Assembly: GCA_963798795.1 (NCBI GenBank)
Contig: CAWCUZ010000001.1
Span: forward strand, 124,001-188,000
Reading direction: 5' to 3'
Origin: CAWCUZ01 sp963798795
GTDB lineage: Bacteria; Acidobacteriota; Vicinamibacteria; Vicinamibacterales; SCN-69-37
Length of the DNA stretch: 64,000 nt
Each line of letters begins with the position of its first letter. Positions within the stretch are counted from its first letter, which is position 1. The notes beneath the pieces are model-generated. The model worked only from the letters and a program-made list of their open reading frames with translations, did no database searches and was not told the origin of the DNA. Positions 58,032 through 64,000 of the stretch are shown here, one piece after another. A program made the translations under genes and the position numbers.

Positions 58032-61000
58032 TTGCGTTCTTCCACGAGCCGCCTGTTCGCCGTCGCGATCGTCACGGCCGTGCTCATCGCCGCGGCCGGC
58101 CTCGGGTGGGAGGCTGCGCGGTTCGGCTGGACGGAAGCGGCGGCCGCCCATCGGCTGCAGCAGCAGGTGCGGGCCAGTGTCACGGCGCGCGCGCGCGCCG
58201 TCCAGACGCTCGCCGCACGCGTTGCCGATGAGGGCACGCTCGTGGCCTCGGCGGCCGACTCGAGCGACCGCGCCGGCACGCTCTTCACCCGCCTGACGGC
58301 GCTCGCCCATCACTCGGGTTTCCAGGAACTGTCGGCGACCGTGTACGTGTCGGCCGGTTCGCCGGGGGCGTACCGGGTCCTGGCATGGAGCGACGGACCG
58401 GCGGAGGATCTGACCGCCGATCGGCTGGCCGGCGGCGTATCGCTGTTCGTGGCGCAGGGCACGGCCGGCCTGCGGCTCGTCTCCACACAGCCCATCGACG
58501 TCGCCGGCCGGCGCATCGGCGTCGCCGCGGCCGAGACCGTCCTGTCTCCGCTCGCGCACGTCGGCGCGGTGACGGCCGACTACGAGCTGCCGACGTCGTT
58601 CGGTCCGGTCGCGGTCACGCCCACGTTCGGGCAGCGCGAGACGCCGGGCTCGCCCGACAGCTTCGTCGTGACGAGCGAGACCGGCGCCGCACTGCTGGAG
58701 GTGCACGCGTCCGCCGGCGATCTGGCGGCCGAACAGCGCGTGCTTCGGCGCCGCACCCTGGGGCTGGCGGGCGTGCCGCTGGTGCTCGCGGTCCTGCTGG
58801 TGGTGGCTCGCGCCGTCGCCCGGCGCCGGCGGGCCAGGCCCCGGCGGGTGCTGGGGCCATGGGAGCTTGCGGCCGCGGCCAACGTCGTGGGCGGCGCCGC
58901 CGTGCTCATCTGGCTGGCAACGCTGGCCGACGCCCCGACGGGCGTGTCGCAGCTCATCGGAAGTTTCGCGGCGCTCGGCCTGGCCACCCTCCTGCCCGTG
59001 GCCTGGTGGTGGCGGCAGCCGGCTCGGGCGTCGCGCCGGGCCGCCGTCGTGCGCTTCGCGGCGGAGCACCTGCTGACCGGCCTCGGCGTGGCCGCGCTGC
59101 TGCTCGTCAGCTCGTGGGTGCTGCGCGATCGCATTACCGCGTCGCTCGACCGCTGGCAGGCGCCGCTCTTTCCGCTCGATCCGTCGGGGCTGCTCTATCT
59201 GGCCGGCCTCATGCTGCTCCAGATCGCGATCTACTGGGCCGCGGCGACGTGGCTCGCAGCCATGGCCATCCGGTGGCGCGTCAGCTGGCGACAGCCCGAT
59301 GCGGCGGTGCCGGCAATGGGCTTGTGGCTCGCGCCGATCGTCGTGCTGCTCCTCGTCCGGCACCCGCTGCAGCCGCTGCCGCAGGCCGGGTTCGCCGTGG
59401 CCGCCGGCGCCGCCGTCGTCTTTGCGCTCTGGAGCCCGAGCCTTCGCGGCTGGTTCCGCCGAACGAGCCAGGGCAAGCGTCTGGCGGTGTTCTTTGCCGC
59501 ACTCTTCCTGCCGTCGGTCGTGCTCTATCCGAGCGCGGTGTTCTATGCCGGGCAGGCGGCCCACGACCTGATCGAACAGACCTACGCGCCGGAAACGGCC
59601 GGACACCTCGGCGAACTGGCGCGCGAGCTGGCCGAAGCGCAAACCGAGATCGACCACATCCCGCAGGCGGGCCTCCCGCTCGGTCCGTCGATGCGTGAGC
59701 CGGGCGCCGCCGTGCCCAGCCTGCCGGCCTACGGCGTGTGGCGCCGGACGGTCCTGTCGCGCCGCCGGGCCACGTCGTCGATCGAGCTGTACGGACCGGA
59801 CCGTCAGCTGGCCAGCCGCTTTGCGCTGAACATTCCGGAATATCGCACCGTGAACCAGGCGCGGGTGTGGCTGGGCTCGTCGTGCGACTGGGAGGTGTTC
59901 GGCGAAACCGCGCAGTTCGGCGCCGAAGAGCGCAACATGCTCCACGCGGAGCGCGGCGTGTGCGACGAAACTGGTGAGTTCCGCGGCGCCATCGAGATCG
60001 ACGTCGTCGTCGACTACCGCGCCCTGCCCTTCGTATCGACCGCGAACCCGTACTACGACATCCTGCGGCCGGCCGACAGCACGCTCCGCGGTCCGCGCGT
60101 GAACGACCTGCAGGTGGTCGTCTACGGCTGGAGCTTCCACCCCATCTTCACGTCGGGCACGGTGGCGTGGCCGCTGCCGATGGCGCTCACCGATCGGCTC
60201 GTCGGGTCGCGCGACACGTTCTGGATGACGCTCGAGTCGGACGACGGCCGGTACGCGGTGCACTTCTCGAGCGATCGGTCGCACGTCTATGCCCTGGGCT
60301 ATCGCGAGGCGACGCTGTTCGAGCACCTGACCCGGCTCGCGGAAGCGGCGACGGTGAGTGCCGCCCTGTTCCTGCTGCTGCTGGTCGGCGCGACGATCTA
60401 CGGGTCGGTCGGCGAACGCCGGCCCGCACCGCTGCGGAACCTGCTGCACGAAGTGCGCACGAGCTTCTATCGAAAGCTGTTCCTGTTGTTCGTGCTCGCG
60501 GCCATCGGCCCGGTCGTGCTGCTCGCCTTCGCCTTTGGCGGCTACATGACCGCCAGGTTCCGCGAGGACGTCAAGTCAGAGGCGACGAGCGTGGTCACGG
60601 TCGCGCGCCGCGTGCTCGAGGAACTGGTCGTCGTGCAGGCGCAGCCGAACCAGCCGGAGGCGGCGCTGACCGACGACGTGATGGTGTGGATCGGCCAGGT
60701 GCTGCACCAGGACGTGAACCTGTACAACGGATCGGAGCTCGTCGCGACCAGCCAGCGGGACCTGTTCGCGTCCGGCCTCCTCCCCCGCCGCACCCCGGCG
60801 GCCGTGTACCAAGCGATCGCCCTCGATCGGCTGCCCACCTACGTCGCGGAGGATCGGCTCGGCGCGGTTCGCGTACCTCGTGGCGGCGGCGCCCGCCCAG
60901 GGCCACGACGCCGTGCTGACCGTGCCGCTCGCGCTCCGGCAGCGCGAAATCGAGGGCGAGATCAACGAGCTGTACCGCGGCGTGCTCGTGGCCGCCGTGT

Positions 61001-61911
61001 TCGTCATCCTGATCGCAGCCGGTCTCGGCGCCTCGATTGCGGGCCGCGTGTCGGATCCGGTCGAGCGGCTGACGCGCGCCACCCGGCAGATCGCCGCCGG
61101 CAATCTGGACGTCCGGATCGTCGCGAACACCGCCGACGAGCTGCGGCGGCTCGTCGATGACTTCAACAGCATGGCGGCCACGCTCACGGCGCAGCGGGCG
61201 GAGCTCGCCCGGACGAACCAGATCAAGGCGTGGGCCGAGATGGCGCGCCAGGTCGCGCACGAGATCAAGAATCCGCTGACGCCGATCCAGCTCGCGGCCG
61301 AGCACCTGCAACGGGTGCACGAGGACCGGCAGCGGCCGCTCGGTCCCGTCTTCGATCAGTGCGTCACCACGATCCTCAAGCAGGTGCGGCTGCTCCGGCA
61401 GATTGCCGGCGAATTCTCGAACTTCGCCGCCGACCCGATGCCGCGCCTGGAGCCGGTTTCGCTCGTCGAGTTCGTCGATGACCTCGTGCGGCCGTACCGC
61501 ATCGGCCTGGATGAGGGCCTCTCGCTCGACGTCGACGTGCCCGCCGCGCTGCCGGATGTGCGCGCCGACCGCACGCTGCTGTCTCGCGCGCTGACGAACC
61601 TGATCGAGAACGCCTTGCAGGCGATGCCGGCCGGGGGCACGCTGCGGCTGGCCGGCGCGGAGGCGGCGGCCGGCGTCGTGCTCACCGTCTCCGATACGGG
61701 CGTCGGCATGGGACCCGACGCGCTGGCCCGCGCCTTCGAGCCCTACTTCTCGACCAAGACCGGCGGTTCGGGACTGGGGCTGGCGAACGCCCGCCGCAAC
61801 GTGGAGCTGTGCGGCGGCACGATCGCCGTCGAGAGCGAACCGGGCCGCGGCACCACCGTCACGATTGTGCTGCCGGAGGCGGCGGCTCCCGGTGCGGGCG
61901 CCATCGGCTGA
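58032..61911 (+). CDS. NtrY-type sensor histidine kinase with very large sensor region (frameshifted in this sequence)
   Basis: About 1,292 residues from TTG 58032; the start is uncertain since no ATG or GTG fits near the first membrane segment. A first helix (VAIVTAVLIAAAGLG) and an extracytoplasmic region of about 200 residues are followed by a multi-helix block (about 235-510), a second extracytoplasmic region, two more helices, a third region and a last helix (VLVAAVFVILIAAGLGASIA). The frame slips near GTAC 60873-60876. A HAMP domain (about 1000-1055), the H-box QVAHEIKNPLTPIQLA, NLIENALQAMP and DTGVGMGPDALARAF / GGSGLGLANARRNVE follow, all NtrY-like. No response regulator is adjacent; the gene is convergent with pssA by a 53-bp overlap. 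Confidence 0.82.
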
Positions 61912-62635
61912 GGCCGAACTCCACGAGCGCCCACACGACGTAGGCGTAGGCGAGCAGCAGCAGCGTCACGCTCGGCTCGGTCGCGATGAACGCGATGAGC
62001 AGCGCGAAGAGGAACAGTCGCCGGTACGACGGCCCCCAGCCGAAGTTGATCGTCTTGAAGCTGCGGAACCGGATCGTGCTCACCATGAGCACCGCCGGCA
62101 CCAGCACGACCGCGACGGCCGCGACCGCGTGGCCGTAGCTGGCCGGCGGATACGGCGCGAAGTACACCGTGGCCGCCGTGACCGCCGCGGCCGCCGGCGT
62201 GGGCATGCCGATGAAGTAGCGCTTGTCGTGCGTGCCGTGCTGCAGGTTGAACCGCGCCAGGCGCATCGCCGCGGCCGTGACGTAGATGAACCCGGCGGCC
62301 CAGCCGATCCGCCCGACTTCCGACAGCCCCCAGGCGAACGCCAGCACGGCAGGCGCCAGGCCGAACGAGATGACGTCGGCCAGCGAGTCCAGCTCGAGCC
62401 CGAACGCGCTCGACGTGCCGGTCAGGCGTGCAATGCGGCCGTCCAGCCCGTCGAGGACGAACGCGATGCCGACGAAGGGCGCCGCTGTCGCCAGGTTGCC
62501 GCGCATCGAGTACACGATGCACGCATAGCCGCAGAACATGTTGCCGACCGTCAGCAGGGCCGGCAGCAGGAACAGTCCGCGCCGGTGCTGGCGGGTCGGG
62601 TGGGGCGTGCGGCGAGGCTCCGGCAGGTCGCTCAT
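61859..62635 (-). CDS. pssA: CDP-diacylglycerol-serine O-phosphatidyltransferase
   Basis: 258 residues from ATG 62635. An integral membrane enzyme of the CDP-alcohol phosphotransferase family that makes phosphatidylserine. The catalytic motif DGLDGRIARLTGTSSAFGLE LDSLAD contains the paired Asp residues, followed by ISFGLAPA typical of the PssA group. About eight hydrophobic segments are visible. It lies 17 bp downstream of psd, its pathway partner, and overlaps the kinase gene on the other strand. Confidence 0.93.
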   Translation of the reverse strand: MSDLPEPRRTPHPTRQHRRGLFLLPALLTVGNMFCGYACIVYSMRGNLATAAPFVGIAFVLDGLDGRIARLTGTSSAFGLELDSLADVISFGLAPAVLAFAWGLSEVGRIGWAAGFIYVTAAAMRLARFNLQHGTHDKRYFIGMPTPAAAAVTAATVYFAPYPPASYGHAVAAVAVVLVPAVLMVSTIRFRSFKTINFGWGPSYRRLFLFALLIAFIATEPSVTLLLLAYAYVVWALVEFGLSRWRPHREPPPPAAQS

Positions 62636-62652
62636 GCGGGGGGCAGGGCTCC

Positions 62653-63300
62653 TCAATTGTACGTGGAGCCGGCGGACGGCAGGGCCGGCAGGCGTGCGAT
62701 GATCGTCTCGCCCCCCCGAACCCGGTCGCCGGCCCGGACGGCGAGCTCCGCCTCGCCCGGCAGAAACACGTCCATCCGGGAGCCGAACTTCATCAAGCCG
62801 ATGCGGTCCCCCGCCGCGAGGGCGTCGCCCGCCTTGACGCGGCACACCACGCGTCGTGCCATCGCGCCCACGACCTGCCGCGCCACCACCGGCTGCCCCG
62901 CGCGATCGATCCAGATCTCGGAGTGTTCGTTGCCATGCGCGTCGTGCCGGTACGCCGGCAGGAACGTACCGGGATGGAAATCGACGCGCGTGACGCGCCC
63001 CGCAACCGGCGATCGGTTGATGTGCACGTCGAGCGGCGAGAGAAAGATCGTCACCTGGCGCCATCTGCCCGGCGGCGCTTCCGCGGGCCGCGCGTCGCCG
63101 GCATGCATCACGCGGCCGTCGGCGGGCGACAGGACGGCCAGCGGATCGGATGGCGGCCGGCGGACGGGGTCCCGGAAGAAGAGGCCGATGGCGATCGGCA
63201 GCACGAGCAGCGCGGCGCCGGCGCCGGGCCAGCCCGCCAGCGTGAGGGCGATGGTCGGCAGCGCGGCCGCCGCGACGAACGGCACTCCAGCACGATCCAT
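62653..63300 (-). CDS. psd: Phosphatidylserine decarboxylase (short, related family)
   Basis: 215 residues from ATG 63300; an in-frame GTG at 63309 adds three. Two N-terminal hydrophobic segments (about 7-40) precede LSPADGRVM, VTIFLSPLDVHINRSPVAG with the metal-site His, and KFGSRMDVFLP, where Gly-Ser is the self-cleavage site that produces the pyruvoyl group. The short form matches the Psd-related family. With PssA it makes phosphatidylethanolamine, the main neutral lipid of many Gram-negative membranes. Confidence 0.92.
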   Translation of the reverse strand: MDRAGVPFVAAAALPTIALTLAGWPGAGAALLVLPIAIGLFFRDPVRRPPSDPLAVLSPADGRVMHAGDARPAEAPPGRWRQVTIFLSPLDVHINRSPVAGRVTRVDFHPGTFLPAYRHDAHGNEHSEIWIDRAGQPVVARQVVGAMARRVVCRVKAGDALAAGDRIGLMKFGSRMDVFLPGEAELAVRAGDRVRGGETIIARLPALPSAGSTYN

Positions 63301-63373
63301 CAGCGGCACACGCGGGCGGCGGAAAGGACGGGAGGCCGGCAGCCGGCCTCCTCGTCGCGAAGGTGTCGGGAAC

Positions 63374-63634
63374 TCAGTGGTGCGGCATCGCCGCCGGCGC
63401 GCCGGCGTGGCGGCCGCGCACGATGGCTTCGATGCGGTCCTTGAGCGCCAGTTTCTGCTTCTTCAGGGCGGCTTGTTCGAATCGTTGCTGGTCGGTGGGA
63501 TAGATGAGCGCGGACAGTTGCTGAATGCGGTCGTCGAGGGCTTTGTGCTCCGAAACCAGCTGGCGGAAGGTCTGATCGCTTCGGAGCAGCGAGTCTTTCA
63601 CGTCGTCGTTATTCGAGAGCTGAGCGTCTGCCAT
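63374..63634 (-). CDS. YdcH/DUF465-family small protein
   Basis: 86 residues from ATG 63634. Predicted all-helical: FRQLVSEHKALDDRIQQLS and RFEQAALKKQKLALKDRIEAIV form a helical hairpin, the DUF465 signature. Family members are small cytoplasmic proteins of unknown role, often encoded alone. It lies 73 bp upstream of psd on the same strand and ends in a His-rich tail. Confidence 0.85.
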   Translation of the reverse strand: MADAQLSNNDDVKDSLLRSDQTFRQLVSEHKALDDRIQQLSALIYPTDQQRFEQAALKKQKLALKDRIEAIVRGRHAGAPAAMPHH

Positions 63635-63755
63635 GCTCCGCCTCCTTGTCGACGGGGTGTGAGCCCCTTGGAATGGCTGTCTGCATACGGGTGCCGTTGA
63701 GGCGGAAACTACCACAACGTTCGAGGCCCGGCAAGATGTGTGGCGACCCGCGCCC

Positions 63756-64000
63756 TCAGGGCCTGCGAATCTCGAAGCACAGCCCGCCGGTGAGCACGAA
63801 GCCGCCCGAGGTGAGCGGGCTCGTGACGGACGTGCCGGTGACGATCGACCGCAGCGGGTTGGCCACGTCGATGGAGGCGCGCGTGTAGCGCACGGTGCCG
63901 CCCACGGCGAGCCGCTGGCTGCGCGTGAAGAAATACCCCGCATGGATGCCGACGTTGAAGCCCCACCCGGAATTCGAGCTCTGCTCGGTCGGCAGGTCGA
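63756..64000 (-). CDS. Outer-membrane beta-barrel protein, C-terminal part (runs off the right edge)
   Basis: About 80 codons to a TGA stop at 63756-63758. The translation alternates polar and hydrophobic residues in barrel strands: WGFNVGIHAGYFFTRSQRLA, VGGTVRYTRASIDV and GFVLTGGLCFEIRRP, the last ending near the C terminus as barrel proteins do. Aromatic girdle residues are consistent. The 5' part and signal lie beyond the window, so the family is not named. Confidence 0.7.
   Translation of the reverse strand, partial: DLPTEQSSNSGWGFNVGIHAGYFFTRSQRLAVGGTVRYTRASIDVANPLRSIVTGTSVTSPLTSGGFVLTGGLCFEIRRP

Noticed and set aside
55647..60449. A 1,600-codon open frame on the minus strand covering the aminotransferase, part of the membrane protein and upstream DNA
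   Set aside because: Only its first-listed parts from ATG 56909 and ATG 57914 have family-like sequence; the remainder is the antisense shadow of the histidine kinase gene in GC-rich DNA.

Overview
This 64 kb window is very GC-rich and gene-dense, and it reads like the chromosome of an uncultured Acidobacteriota bacterium, probably near class Vicinamibacteria (formerly subdivision 6). That placement is inferred from gene content. It is a diderm with Tol-Pal, Lpt and AccA genes. It has HprK-RapZ-EIIA-HPr-EI beside rpoN and lptB, an LptF-LptG fusion, a T4P/T2SS-like locus with cohesin on the secretin, and CehA-type PHP and bifunctional-nuclease genes. No rRNA, tRNA, CRISPR array, IS element or prophage was recognised.

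Layout. 1-2.7 kb (minus): the start of an MltD-like lytic transglycosylase, then a two-gene bacterial-microcompartment satellite (CoA-acylating aldehyde dehydrogenase and one BMC-H shell protein). 2.7-4.4 kb (plus): a lipoprotein and an SLT-domain transglycosylase. 4.5-15.6 kb (plus): a type IV pilus/type II secretion-like operon (pilC, pilB, pilM, pilN, pilO, a pilP-like gene, a secretin with C-terminal cohesin, three pseudopilins), interrupted by an antiparallel Ig/PKD lipoprotein gene. 15.6-19 kb (minus): a cell-wall group (serine hydrolase, YngK-like glycosidase, murQ). 19-23 kb (plus): xerD, metK, and a CehA/McbA-type PHP hydrolase. 23-31.2 kb (minus): fused lptF-lptG, a 680-bp gene-free stretch, parB, parA, a bifunctional nuclease, miaB, recN. 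31.2-37 kb (plus): tolQ-tolR-tonB/tolA-tolB-pal-cpoB-ssb.

From 54.5 down to 37 kb (minus) runs one nearly gap-free superoperon: guaA, dnaE, accA, recJ, fused lptC-lptA, lptB, rpoN, hpf, hprK, rapZ, EIIA-Man, HPr, EI and a cupin. No sugar permease is present, so the PTS proteins look like a regulatory phosphorelay tied to sigma-54 and envelope synthesis. 54.5-64 kb: a PQQ-type propeller, an aminotransferase, a membrane protein, a roughly 1,290-residue NtrY-type histidine kinase, pssA, psd, a DUF465 protein, and the 3' end of an outer-membrane barrel gene.

The most striking property of the raw sequence is about forty single-base frameshifts in otherwise well-conserved, often essential genes (dnaE, guaA, lptB, tolQ, metK, recJ, accA). 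Nearly all are +1 insertions, and many sit at GTAC. They are best read as long-read consensus errors, possibly at a modified GTAC motif. Affected genes are annotated over their full reconstructed span, not as pseudogenes.
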